A DNA stretch of 64,000 nucleotides from an uncultured Parafilimonas sp. (GTDB taxonomy: Bacteria; Bacteroidota; Bacteroidia; Chitinophagales; Chitinophagaceae). The notes beneath the pieces are model-generated. The model made no database searches, was not told the origin of the DNA, and saw nothing but the letters and a program-made list of their open reading frames with translations. Every line of letters begins with the position of its first letter. The first letter of the stretch is position 1. The position numbers were made by a program, and so were the translations under genes. The stretch is from the NCBI GenBank assembly GCA_903882935.1, contig CAIRZB010000071.1, positions 1-64,000 of the forward strand, in the 5' to 3' direction. Below are positions 34,884 through 42,623 of the stretch, in pieces.

Positions 34884-34984
34884 GGTTTATAAGTCCTTTC
34901 AAGCATTACGCCTCATTTCCCTCTTCCGCAAACCCAATGCCTTTTACCTTACGCCCACTACCTCATACATACCCCCCTTTGCCC

Positions 34985-35890
34985 TTACACCCTTTCCGCC
35001 ACCCTTAGTTTTGCACTACGCGACCTCGGGTTTTGCTTGGCCTCTTCAACCGAAGGCACTATCGGCTTCTTGGTTATTACCTGCAACGGTTGCTCTTTCA
35101 GCTTTGTGCCAAAGGGATTCTCCGGTTCGTCTGATTCCTCCCCATGCTTAAAAAAATTTTTCACAATCCTGTCTTCCCCCGAGTGGAACGTGATGATGGC
35201 CGCTCGGCCACCTTTGTTTAACACCGCAGGCAGTTGCTGCAGCATTTCTTTCAACGCACCCATTTCGTCATTTACCTCAATGCGCAATGCCTGAAAAACC
35301 TGGGCTAAGTATTTGTGTGGGTTGCCCTTTACCACCGGGTGCAGCACAGCCTTTAGGGCATCAATGGTTTGCATGGGCTTAAACGCCCTGTTTTGCACAA
35401 TGTGTTTTGCCAATGTTTTGGCGTTGGATACCTCGCCGTATTGCTCAAACATTTTGTGCAACTGTGGCTCAGTATACCCCTGCAGCACATCTGCCGCTGT
35501 TTTGGGCTGGCTCCTATTCATCCGCATATCTAAAGGGCCGCTAAACCGTGTTGAAAACCCACGCGCCCCTTCGTCAAACTGGTAGCTGCTTACACCCAAA
35601 TCGGCCAGTACCCCGTCAACCCCCGCTATTTTGTGCAGTTTCAAAAACCGTTGTATGTGCCTAAAATTGTGCGGCACAAACAACACTCTTTCGTCTGCCG
35701 GTATATTTTGCTTTGCGTCGGCATCTTGGTCAAATGCCACCAGCCGCCCCGTGTTATCCAATTTTTCCAATATACCATTGGCATGCCCACCGCCACCAAA
35801 GGTGCAGTCCACATATATGCCGCTTGGCTTTATATGCAACGCCTCCATTACTTCGGTAAACAAAACAGGTATATGGTATTCCTTTGTCAT
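34985..35890 (-). CDS. rsmH: 16S rRNA (cytosine-N4) methyltransferase RsmH
   Basis: 301 aa from the ATG giving MTKEYHIPVLFTEVMEAL, the usual family start; upstream in-frame ATGs at 35905 and 35920 exist. SAM-binding motif YVDCTFGGGGHANGIL, VAFDQDADA, DGVLADLGVSSYQFD and RGFSTRFSGPLDMRMN identify RsmH (MraW), which methylates C1402 of 16S rRNA. Second gene of the dcw cluster after mraZ, 100 nt from it. Confidence 0.97.
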   Translation of the reverse strand: MTKEYHIPVLFTEVMEALHIKPSGIYVDCTFGGGGHANGILEKLDNTGRLVAFDQDADAKQNIPADERVLFVPHNFRHIQRFLKLHKIAGVDGVLADLGVSSYQFDEGARGFSTRFSGPLDMRMNRSQPKTAADVLQGYTEPQLHKMFEQYGEVSNAKTLAKHIVQNRAFKPMQTIDALKAVLHPVVKGNPHKYLAQVFQALRIEVNDEMGALKEMLQQLPAVLNKGGRAAIITFHSGEDRIVKNFFKHGEESDEPENPFGTKLKEQPLQVITKKPIVPSVEEAKQNPRSRSAKLRVAERV

Positions 35891-35990
35891 ACTGTCAATT
35901 TTCATTTTACCCTGCGCCACTTTTCCATGGGTCAGTTGGTAACATCTTATATTTATTCACCCAAAGAGTGCCGCCCTACCAACCTATAAC

Positions 35991-36437
35991 CTATTGCAGG
36001 TTTACACCCACTTCCATCGCTAGGGCACTAAACGCCTCGGCCGATAACTCCTCAAAGAACTTTTTGTATCTGTCAGCATCCCAAATCTTTATCTTATCAA
36101 TGTCCGATGCCAGCACCACATCCTTTGTAAGCCCTGCATATTCCCTTAACGATGGCGGCAAAAGCATCCTTCCCGCGCTATCCAATTCAACCTCCGAGGC
36201 ACCGCCCAAAAAAACAAGTTTAAATTGCCGTACCTTGGGGTCAAAATCGTTCAACTTGGCCAATTTTTCAACAAGGGTTTCCCAGGTTTTCATCGGGTAC
36301 AGCACTAGGCATTTTTCAAAGCCGCGGCTTACCACAAACTTGTTTTCTCCTTCCGGAAATTGCTTTTTCAAGCCTCCCGGAAGCAAAAAACGGTTTTTGG
36401 AATCCACCGTTGCTTCATATTCGCCTAGAAAACCCAT
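35991..36437 (-). CDS. mraZ: Transcriptional regulator MraZ
   Basis: 148 aa. Two SpoVT/AbrB-like halves: GEYEATVDSKNRFLLPGGLKKQF and ASEVELDSAGRMLLPPSLREYAGL, the D-x-x-x-R-x-x-x-P pattern of MraZ. MraZ binds DNA upstream of its own operon and can repress the dcw genes. First gene of the cluster, divergent from the DUF3052 gene across 163 bp. Confidence 0.97.
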   Translation of the reverse strand: MGFLGEYEATVDSKNRFLLPGGLKKQFPEGENKFVVSRGFEKCLVLYPMKTWETLVEKLAKLNDFDPKVRQFKLVFLGGASEVELDSAGRMLLPPSLREYAGLTKDVVLASDIDKIKIWDADRYKKFFEELSAEAFSALAMEVGVNLQ

Positions 36438-36524
36438 AAGTTGAACAGATTTTTACACAAATTACCACTTAATGACACAAAGAGACAACTTTGTTACCCA
36501 ATGGCGTAATAAAAAGCTTGTTTT

Positions 36525-36577
36525 TTTTCCACAGCATATACAAGAAAATGTGCATAGCGCAAATTATATGTGGATAA
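36525..36577. promoter_or_regulatory. DnaA-box-like sites in the mraZ promoter region
   Basis: TGTGGATAA (36569-36577) is the reverse complement of the perfect DnaA box TTATCCACA, and TTTTCCACA (36525-36533) differs from it by one base, on the other strand. Both lie in the 163-bp divergent region between mraZ and the DUF3052 gene. On the minus strand a possible -7 box TAATTTG is nearer to mraZ. A 9-base match is expected about once per two such windows by chance, so this is only suggestive. Confidence 0.35.
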
Positions 36578-36600
36578 CTCTATAACTCACCGTAAAATTC

Positions 36601-36999
36601 ATGGCAGGCTACTCACAAAAACCCATTTTGAAAAAAATGGGCATACAAGAAAACACGCGTTTATTTGTACTGCATGCGCCAAGTGATTACATGGCTTTTT
36701 TGGGAGCCGACATTAAAGCCCAACTGACCGGCCAATTGGTTGATGCAGACATGTACCATATTTTTGCCTTTGGCAAAACAACATTGGCTGCTGATTTTAC
36801 CGAGATAATTGGGTTAGCAAAAAATAACGCCGTGATATGGGTTAGCTGGCATAAAAAAGCCAGCAAAATACCCACCGACGTTACCGAGGATATCATCAGA
36901 GAGATTATTTTGCCCACGGGCTGGGTTGACGTAAAAGTTTGCGCCGTCAGCAATATTTGGAGCGGGCTAAAAATAGTGAAGCGTGTTAAAAACCGCTAA
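36601..36999 (+). CDS. DUF3052 family protein
   Basis: 132 aa cytoplasmic protein. Starts MAGYSQKPILKKMGIQENTRLFVLHAPSDY, the family opening with a conserved GYS..P...K.GI segment, then VIWVSWHKKASKIPTDVTEDIIREIILPTGWVDVKVCAVSNIWSGLKIVKR, the DUF3052 core. No known biochemical role. It is divergent from mraZ and 99 nt ahead of queA, perhaps in one unit with it. Confidence 0.85.
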   Translation: MAGYSQKPILKKMGIQENTRLFVLHAPSDYMAFLGADIKAQLTGQLVDADMYHIFAFGKTTLAADFTEIIGLAKNNAVIWVSWHKKASKIPTDVTEDIIREIILPTGWVDVKVCAVSNIWSGLKIVKRVKNR

Positions 37000-37098
37000 C
37001 GGTATGTATTACCACTTAAATTTGCGGCTTAAAAAGGTAAGTATTTGTATCCTATATGGATAATAAAACTGCCCTATATGTTAGTTTGTTATACTATT

Positions 37099-38346
37099 AT
37101 GCACCCAAAGCATCTTTCCATACAGGATTTTACTTACAGTTTGCCGGACTATAAAATAGCCAGGCACCCATTGCAGCAGAGAGACGCCAGTAAATTGTTG
37201 GTGTATAAAAACGGCAGCATAGCCACCAGCCAATACAGTGCGCTGCCTGAACAGCTGGCCCCCGGCACACTGTTGGTTTTTAACAATACCAAAGTGGTGG
37301 AAGCCCGCATGTTATTTACGAAAACAACCAGCGGCATAGTTGAATTGTTTTGCCTTGAACCTGATGAGCAGTATGCCGACATTACCACTGCAATGCTGCA
37401 AAAAGGGCAGGTGTATTGGAAATGCTTGGTAGGTGGTGCCAAAAAATGGAAAGAACCAAGCTTGGTAAAAATAATAAACACAGGCAATAAGGCTGTAACG
37501 CTAACAGCCACAAAAATTAATAAGCCGGGTGACTATTTTACGATCGCCTTTGGTTGGGATGACGAAACTTTAAGCTTTGCTGAAATATTACATGCGGCCG
37601 GCCTTATACCGCTACCCCCCTATTTAAACCGTGATGCGGAAGATGCCGACAATACAACCTACCAAACGGTGTACGCCCAGCACGAGGGTTCAGTGGCGGC
37701 ACCAACGGCAGGCCTGCATTTTACCAACGAGCTGTTGACCAAACTAAGCAACAACAATATTGAAACAAGCTTTGTTACCCTGCATGTTGGGGCGGGTACT
37801 TTTAAACCCGTTAAGGCGGCCACCATGGCGCAACACGACATGCATGCAGAGTTTATTGATGTAAGCGCCGCTTTTATACAGCAATTGCTAAACAGCCTGC
37901 AAAAGCCCATTGTAACGGTAGGCACAACCAGCCTACGCACAGTTGAAAGCCTTTACTGGATGGGTGTAAAGGCAAACATATTGTATGAAGAAAACGAAGC
38001 TGTGGAAATTACCGAACAAGCGTTAACCATACACCAGTGGGACGCATATGAATTACCGCAGCACATATCAACCGCAGCCGCACTTACCAGCCTGCTAACA
38101 TGGCTAAACGCCACCGGCAGGCAGCGGCTAATTACAAAAACGCAAATTATAATGGCACCTGGCTATACTTTAAGGGTAGCGGCAGGGTTGGTTACAAATT
38201 TGCACCAGCCACAATCCACCTTATTGCTGCTGGTGGCGGCTGTTATAGGTGATGATTGGCGTAAAGTGTATGACTTTGCCCTGCAAAACAATTTTAGGTT
38301 TCTAAGTTATGGGGATGGCTGTTTGCTTTGGGCCAAAAGCCATTAG
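37099..38346 (+). CDS. queA: S-adenosylmethionine:tRNA ribosyltransferase-isomerase QueA
   Basis: 415 aa from the ATG giving MHPKHLSIQDFTYSLPDYKIA, the normal Bacteroidota start; an ATG 18 codons upstream is in frame but unsupported. Motifs RDASKLLVY, LVFNNTKVVEARM, GSVAAPTAGLHFT, LHVGAGTFKPVK and VGTTSLRTVESL identify QueA, which makes epoxyqueuosine on tRNA from preQ1 and the ribosyl part of SAM. Convergent with nusG across a strong terminator. Confidence 0.96.
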   Translation: MHPKHLSIQDFTYSLPDYKIARHPLQQRDASKLLVYKNGSIATSQYSALPEQLAPGTLLVFNNTKVVEARMLFTKTTSGIVELFCLEPDEQYADITTAMLQKGQVYWKCLVGGAKKWKEPSLVKIINTGNKAVTLTATKINKPGDYFTIAFGWDDETLSFAEILHAAGLIPLPPYLNRDAEDADNTTYQTVYAQHEGSVAAPTAGLHFTNELLTKLSNNNIETSFVTLHVGAGTFKPVKAATMAQHDMHAEFIDVSAAFIQQLLNSLQKPIVTVGTTSLRTVESLYWMGVKANILYEENEAVEITEQALTIHQWDAYELPQHISTAAALTSLLTWLNATGRQRLITKTQIIMAPGYTLRVAAGLVTNLHQPQSTLLLLVAAVIGDDWRKVYDFALQNNFRFLSYGDGCLLWAKSH

Positions 38347-38448
38347 GCCAATGGGCAAATAGTAACTGCCTATAACTGCTTGGTTATAACCGCATTTGTA
38401 GCATACTCTAAAAAGCTACTAGTGCCACCTAAAAAACTTTCCAACTAA

Positions 38449-38482
38449 ACAAAAAAAACAGCCGCAGTTTTACCTGCGGCTG
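38449..38482 (-). terminator. Strong terminator after nusG
   Basis: Perfect 9-bp stem CAGCCGCAG / CTGCGGCTG with loop TTTTAC (38459-38482). On the minus strand it is followed by TTTTTTTTG. It ends the tRNA-tuf-secE-nusG operon 27 nt after the nusG stop codon, so rplK cannot be co-transcribed here. Confidence 0.9.
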
Positions 38483-38508
38483 CTAAATAAATAACTTTAT
38501 GTAATAGA

Positions 38509-39090
38509 CTATGCCAGTTTTTCCACTTGCATATAGTTCAACTCCACAGGAGTTGACCTACCGAATATCTTCACCGTAACCTTCAATTTCTTCTTCTCAT
38601 CGTTCACTTCTTCAATAACACCGTTAAAGTCGTTAAACGGCCCTTCTATTATCTTAATGGTTTCGCCAATAATAAATGGCTCGCTCATGGTAGCACCTTG
38701 GTCGTTCATCTCATCAACCTTACCAAGCATCTTATTTACTTCAGCCTTACGGAGGGAGATGATATTACCTTTTGAACCCTTGCCATCTGTAAGAAAGTGC
38801 ATCACATTGCTAATATTGCTGATGTGCAATATAATATCATCCGTAAGCTTACCATCTGCCACCTCCAACATTACATATCCGGGATAATAGTTTTTTTCGC
38901 GCATTACCTTTTTACCGTTCTGCACCTTGTAAACCTTCTCCATGGGCAAAAACACTTGTTTCACCACTTCAGTCCAACCGCTGCGACTTATATCCTTGTC
39001 TAAATATTCCTTCACCTTCCTTTCCTTGCCGCTTACTACACGCAACACATACCATTTACTTTCTTTCTGCGGCACCAACACGTCTTCCAT
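38509..39090 (-). CDS. nusG: Transcription termination/antitermination factor NusG
   Basis: 193 aa. NGN domain at residues 10-115 (KWYVLRVVSGKERKVKEYLDKDI, VFLPMEKVYKV, YYPGYVMLEV) and KOW domain near the C terminus (ETIKIIEGPFNDFNGVIEEVNDEKKKLKVTVKIFGRSTPVELNY). It binds RNA polymerase and couples it to the ribosome. Three nucleotides follow the nusG ATG-side of secE: the genes are adjacent with a 3-nt gap. No rplK follows, unlike in most bacteria. Confidence 0.97.
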   Translation of the reverse strand: MEDVLVPQKESKWYVLRVVSGKERKVKEYLDKDISRSGWTEVVKQVFLPMEKVYKVQNGKKVMREKNYYPGYVMLEVADGKLTDDIILHISNISNVMHFLTDGKGSKGNIISLRKAEVNKMLGKVDEMNDQGATMSEPFIIGETIKIIEGPFNDFNGVIEEVNDEKKKLKVTVKIFGRSTPVELNYMQVEKLA

Positions 39091-39093
39091 GGC

Positions 39094-39291
39094 TTAAGCT
39101 TTAAAAAATGAATAAACAAACTTTAAAACCATGGCGCTGGCACCGTCCATAACGCCAACGCATACCATAATTAAAATTGTGGCAACAAGCACTATCACTG
39201 TCGACTGCTGTAACTGCCCCCATGTAGGCCAAGTTACTTTCTCCAACAGCTCTTGGTATGAATCCTTAAAGTAGCTAGATACCTTGTTCAT
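39094..39291 (-). CDS. secE: Preprotein translocase subunit SecE
   Basis: 65 aa from MNKVSSYFKDSYQEL; this is the typical short SecE of Bacteroidota. It has an amphipathic stretch (LLEKVTWPTWGQLQQSTVIVL, with the conserved VTWPT) and one membrane helix. It stabilises SecY in the translocon. The in-frame extension upstream to 39363 reads through the large inverted repeat and is rejected as start. Confidence 0.95.
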   Translation of the reverse strand: MNKVSSYFKDSYQELLEKVTWPTWGQLQQSTVIVLVATILIMVCVGVMDGASAMVLKFVYSFFKA

Positions 39292-39297
39292 GTATAA

Positions 39298-39405
39298 AAT
39301 TTGAAAATGTGTTAATTTGAAAATTTGAAAATTAAAGCAATTCCATAATTTGAAAATACGCAATACGCAATTTTCAAATTTTCAAATTAACACATTTTCA
39401 AATTT
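39298..39405. repeat. Perfect 37-bp inverted repeat upstream of secE
   Basis: The arms 39298-39334 and 39369-39405 are exact reverse complements (37 of 37), separated by 34 nt. Each arm is built from TTTGAAAA / TTTTCAAA units. The transcript of the tRNA-Trp to secE spacer would fold into a very stable hairpin just before secE. It is not a terminator, since secE and nusG lack another obvious promoter here. Confidence 0.9.
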
Positions 39406-39413
39406 CCTTTTTG

Positions 39414-39484
39414 CACGGGCCAGAGGATTCGAACCACTATCAACGGTTTTGGAGACCGCTATTCTACCATTGAACTAGGCCCGT
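39414..39484 (-). tRNA. trpT: tRNA-Trp (CCA)
   Basis: 71 nt; acceptor ACGGGCC/GGCCCGT, D arm GTTCAATGGTAGAATAGC, anticodon arm CGGTCTCCAAAACCG with anticodon CCA, T arm GTGGTTCGAATCCT. CCA tail not encoded. It lies between tuf and secE, as in other Bacteroidota. Confidence 0.97.
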
Positions 39485-39614
39485 ATACCCCTATCCCCTA
39501 AATTGGGGACAAGGAAGAACTTAATTAGAAGCAAAGTACCCGAACATTCTGTTCAGGTACTTTGCAAATATAGTTACTTTATATTTTACTCTCACTCCTT
39601 TAGGGAGTGGGGGC
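39485..39614. repeat. MITE-like spacer between tuf and tRNA-Trp
   Basis: One palindrome copy (CTCCTTTAGGGAG plus arm TGGGGGCTTA) lies directly at the tuf stop codon (about 39591-39617) and an inverted one (on the minus strand CCCCAATTTAGGGG, then ATAGGGGTA) next to the tRNA 5' end (39485-39510). They bracket ~130 bp like terminal inverted repeats, the same layout as between murG and murC. Confidence 0.55.
39531..39565 (-). other. Long hairpin in the tuf-tRNA-Trp spacer
   Basis: GCAAAGTACCTGAAC pairs with GTTCGGGTACTTTGC over 15 bp (one G-U) around the loop AGAAT, on the minus strand. It has no T-tract, so it is a processing or stability element rather than a terminator: it separates the tuf mRNA from the tRNA. 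Confidence 0.65.
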
Positions 39615-40802
39615 TTATTTTATAACTTCAGTAACCTGACCGGCACCTACTGTACGGCCACCTTCGCGAATCGCGAATTTCAAACCTTTTTCCATTGCGA
39701 TTGGGGCAATCAAGGTAACAATCAACCTTACGTTATCGCCAGGCATAACCATTTCAGTACCTTCTGGTAATTTAACTTCACCCGTTACGTCAGTTGTACG
39801 GAAGTAGAACTGAGGACGGTATTTGTTAAAGAACGGTGTGTGACGGCCACCTTCTTCCTTGCTAAGTACGTAAACTTCGCATTGGAAATCAGTGTGCGGG
39901 GTAATGCTCTTAGGTTTACAAATAACCATACCGCGGCGGATATCTTTCTTTTCAATACCGCGCAACAGCAAACCAGCGTTGTCACCAGCTTCACCACGGT
40001 CAAGCAATTTCTTAAACATTTCCACACCAGTTACGGTAGAGGTTAATGGTTCAGGAATTAAACCAACCAGTTCAACAGGCTCACCAACCTTGATGATACC
40101 GCGCTCAATACGGCCTGTGGCAACAGTACCACGACCTGTGATAGAGAACACGTCTTCAACGCTCATCAAGAAATCCATATCTATCGGGCGTGGAGGCAAC
40201 GGAATGTAGCTGTCAACAGCATCCATCAGTTGGTCAATAGCACCAAGCCATTTGGGTTCACCAGCCAATGCGCCAGTTGCAGAACCTTGTATAACTGGAG
40301 TATTGTCACCATCGAAACCGTTTTTAGTTAACAGCTCGCGGATTTCCATTTCAACCAACTCCAACAATTCGGGGTCATCAACAAGGTCAACCTTGTTCAT
40401 AAATACCACCATGCGGGGTACACCTACCTGGCGGGCAAGAAGGATGTGTTCCCTTGTTTGTGGCATCGGGCCATCTGTAGCAGCCACCACAAGTATAGCA
40501 CCATCCATTTGGGCAGCACCGGTAATCATGTTTTTAACATAGTCGGCGTGGCCTGGACAGTCAACGTGTGCATAGTGACGGCTGGCTGTTTGGTATTCTA
40601 CGTGTGCTGTATTAATGGTAATACCGCGTTCTTTTTCTTCTGGTGCACCATCAATTTCATCATATTTCTTAGCTGTCGCAAGGCCTTTCTTAGAAAGAAT
40701 GGTGGTAATAGCGGCAGTTAAAGTTGTTTTACCGTGGTCTACGTGACCAATGGTACCAACGTTTACGTGAGGTTTGTCCCTGTTAAAGGTCTCTTTAGCC
40801 AT
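39615..40802 (-). CDS. tuf: Elongation factor Tu
   Basis: 395 aa, full length. [32 protein letters not shown] with G1 loop GHVDHGKT, switch [32 protein letters not shown], and the C-terminal beta barrels. It delivers aminoacyl-tRNA to the ribosome. Only one tuf is seen. Placed between four tRNA genes and tRNA-Trp/secE/nusG. A CCCTTTAGGG-type palindrome touches the stop codon. Confidence 0.99.
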   Translation of the reverse strand: MAKETFNRDKPHVNVGTIGHVDHGKTTLTAAITTILSKKGLATAKKYDEIDGAPEEKERGITINTAHVEYQTASRHYAHVDCPGHADYVKNMITGAAQMDGAILVVAATDGPMPQTREHILLARQVGVPRMVVFMNKVDLVDDPELLELVEMEIRELLTKNGFDGDNTPVIQGSATGALAGEPKWLGAIDQLMDAVDSYIPLPPRPIDMDFLMSVEDVFSITGRGTVATGRIERGIIKVGEPVELVGLIPEPLTSTVTGVEMFKKLLDRGEAGDNAGLLLRGIEKKDIRRGMVICKPKSITPHTDFQCEVYVLSKEEGGRHTPFFNKYRPQFYFRTTDVTGEVKLPEGTEMVMPGDNVRLIVTLIAPIAMEKGLKFAIREGGRTVGAGQVTEVIK

Positions 40803-40966
40803 CTTATCGGTTTTTAAGTTGTGTTTTAAAATGTTTGTTTATGTATCCGGTCCCGCTTGTACGGGGTTACGATTCACTCTTCATCTTTCGTTATTCATTC
40901 ACCCATCGCGGCCGTGAACAAACTTTCTTCTACTACCGTAAAACAATGTACTTGCTTTACTAGTGG

Positions 40967-41038
<72 letters not shown>

Positions 41039-41048
41039 TTTTCTAAAA

Positions 41049-41126
41049 GTCATTGAGCCATCAGCCATAGGGCTGCTAAAACGAGTCATTAACTTTATCC
41101 TCCCCTATGACTCATTGACCTATGGC
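41049..41126. repeat. Imperfect inverted repeat between tRNA-Thr and tRNA-Gly
   Basis: A GTCATTGA/CCATAGG-unit sequence at 41049-41071 and its imperfect inverted copy at 41104-41126 (16 of 23 positions agree). Another short-unit family in a tRNA spacer; no T-run, so no terminator. Confidence 0.45.
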
Positions 41127-41134
41127 CGAACAAG

Positions 41135-41207
41135 AGCGGAAGACGAGGCTCGAACTCGCTGCCTATAGCTTGGAAGGCTATCGCTCTACCAAATGAGCTA
41201 CTTCCGC
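41135..41207 (-). tRNA. tRNA-Gly (TCC)
   Basis: 73 nt; acceptor GCGGAAG/CTTCCGC, D arm GCTCATTTGGTAGAGC, anticodon loop CTTCCAA with anticodon TCC, T arm GCGAGTTCGAGCCTCGT. Confidence 0.97.
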
Positions 41208-41220
41208 AGAACAATTTGAA

Positions 41221-41310
41221 TCCCGCGTGGGCGGGATGAAAACTTGAAAATGAATTACCGAAGTTGTTTCATTTTCAAATTTTCAAATTCCCTCATTTTC
41301 AAATTTTGAA
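41221..41310. repeat. Hairpins and TTTTCAAA repeats between tRNA-Gly and tRNA-Tyr
   Basis: A GC hairpin TCCCGC-GTGG-GCGGGA (41221-41236), then TTGAAAATGAA (41244-41254) pairing with TTCATTTTCAA (41268-41278), then further ATTTTCAAA units to 41310. The units are the same as in the large repeat before secE. Confidence 0.6.
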
Positions 41311-41317
41311 AGAACTG

Positions 41318-41400
41318 TGGGTAGAGAAGGATTCGAACCTCCGTACTCGTGAGAGAACAGATTTACAGTCTGTCGCCTTTAGCCACTCGGCCATCTACCC
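41318..41400 (-). tRNA. tRNA-Tyr (GTA)
   Basis: 83 nt with a long variable arm; acceptor GGGTAGA/TCTACCC, anticodon stem ACAGA/TCTGT with loop CTGTAAA (anticodon GTA), T arm GGAGGTTCGAATCCTTC. Confidence 0.97.
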
Positions 41401-41460
41401 AAATTAACCTTTACCCTAACGCTACATGCCAGCACCTGTAAACTGATGGCTTGTTTTCTG

Positions 41461-41533
41461 AGCCACTTGTCGGAGTCGAACCAACGACCTACTGATTACA
41501 AATCAGTTGCTCTACCAACTGAGCTAAAGTGGC
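41461..41533 (-). tRNA. tRNA-Thr (TGT)
   Basis: 73 nt; acceptor GCCACTT/AAGTGGC, D arm GCTCAGTTGGTAGAGC, anticodon loop TTTGTAA with anticodon TGT, T arm GTTGGTTCGACTCCGAC. First gene of the operon. Confidence 0.97.
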
Positions 41534-41861
41534 ATATCACCACCCTTTGCTTATAATTATCGCCATCCTGATTTCTTTTTTCAAAACCAACACCCTGCTG
41601 ATTAAACGAATTCTCATTAAAACACAGCAGCTAGGCCGAATTGGCATTTTACAATACCCGCTTTAACAGGGTTATAAACAAAGTAATATTTTACCTACGT
41701 TAAAGTAATTAAGAACAAAGAGCTACCCCGTTTTTAGGGATGGCAAAGGTAAGAGAATTCTTAATTCGGCAAAATTTTGTGCAGATTATTTTAGATGAGT
41801 TTTAAAAAAAGCTTCAAAACATGCCGGCCATGTACATAAAAATGGCGGTAGTCGGCTAATA
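41534..41861. other. Upstream region of the tRNA-tuf operon
   Basis: 328 bp without a gene. It should carry the strong promoter for the tRNA-tuf transcript on the minus strand; a possible -7 box TTACTTTG lies at about 41678-41685, without a well-placed -33 box. No repeats of note. Confidence 0.4.
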
Positions 41862-42122
41862 CTATTTTGCATTTTCACCAAGGCCGCCATCTGTTAAAAG
41901 CCTTATGTTTATTGAGTCCTGCTCAATTACCCGGTTATTTATAACGCAACTGTCGTTAACAATTCCGCTGTTATTTTTATAGCGGTAGGCTACAAAAAGT
42001 TTATTTCCGGGCAACGCCTTTCGTTCAAAAATAAAGCCTTTTACGGCTGCAATAGGGCTGCTTTTGCATGAAAAACAGCAAAGTATCGCCAAAATAGGTG
42101 CTATCATTTTTATGTTACGCAT
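41862..42122 (-). CDS. Small putative lipoprotein
   Basis: 86 aa. Lipoprotein signal MIAPILAILCCFSC (from Met6; either Met may be used) with the Cys near residue 19, then a short domain with ERKALPGNKLFVAYRYKNNSG and NDSCVINNRVIEQDS. Not recognised. Downstream of hpf but separated by a terminator, so it probably has its own promoter. Confidence 0.6.
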   Translation of the reverse strand: MRNIKMIAPILAILCCFSCKSSPIAAVKGFIFERKALPGNKLFVAYRYKNNSGIVNDSCVINNRVIEQDSINIRLLTDGGLGENAK

Positions 42123-42133
42123 GTTATTATTAA

Positions 42134-42162
42134 CAAAAAAAGCCCCGCATTATTGCAGGGCT
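42134..42162 (-). terminator. Terminator after hpf
   Basis: On the minus strand AGCCCTGCA pairs with TGCGGGGCT (one mismatch) around a 4-nt loop, followed by seven T. It lies 9 nt beyond the hpf stop codon. Confidence 0.85.
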
Positions 42163-42171
42163 GTAAAATTT

Positions 42172-42471
42172 TTATGCTGCCAATTTTTGTTTTTTTCTTT
42201 TAATTTGGTTTACAAGTGATTCAAAAGCATTGTCAAAAGATTCTTCAAACGATTTTGAGGAAACCTTCACAAAAAAACTGTGTCGCGGAACATCTACCCT
42301 AATCTCTGCAATTTTGTCTTTGATGGTGTGTACAACGTTATCAAGCTTTAGAAAAACATCAACCTTAATAACCTTGTCGTGAAAAGTAGATATCTTCTGC
42401 AATTTCCTGTTTACATAGTCCACCAATTTCAAGTCTGCATCAAAATGCACAGTCTGGATGTTTACATTCAT
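42172..42471 (-). CDS. hpf: Ribosome hibernation-promoting factor, short HPF/RaiA-like
   Basis: 99 aa from MNVNIQTVHFDADLKLVDYVNRKLQKI; an in-frame ATG at 42522 adds an unsupported 17 residues. Beta-alpha-beta-beta-beta-alpha fold of the S30EA family (KVDVFLKLDNVVHTIKDKIAEIRVDVPRHSFFVKVSSKSFEESFDNAFESLVNQIKRKKQKL). It binds the 30S subunit A/P sites under stress, causing dormancy. It lacks the C-terminal dimerisation domain of long HPF. Third gene after rpsU and xerC. Confidence 0.92.
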   Translation of the reverse strand: MNVNIQTVHFDADLKLVDYVNRKLQKISTFHDKVIKVDVFLKLDNVVHTIKDKIAEIRVDVPRHSFFVKVSSKSFEESFDNAFESLVNQIKRKKQKLAA

Positions 42472-42623
42472 AAAAAATCGCGTTTTAAGTGAAAAAATAA
42501 AAGAACTACACTCGTTTGCCACCGTATGTGGCTGTTAGCGATGTTGAAATTACTTCATTTGTGCTTAAAAACTTTGACGTTAATCAATTTTAACCTTAAA
42601 ATTTTATTATTTCTTAACGCAGG

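Noticed and set aside
36460-36515. Classic MraZ binding repeats (TGGGN with 5-bp spacing)
   Set aside because: Only loosely similar TGnGT motifs with uneven spacing are seen upstream of mraZ.
36438-36600. Origin of replication because of DnaA boxes
   Set aside because: Only two boxes, no AT-rich unwinding array or dnaA/rpmH-type neighbours.
39840-40721. Several open frames antisense to tuf
   Set aside because: EF-Tu is unambiguous over the whole interval; antisense frames have no family features.
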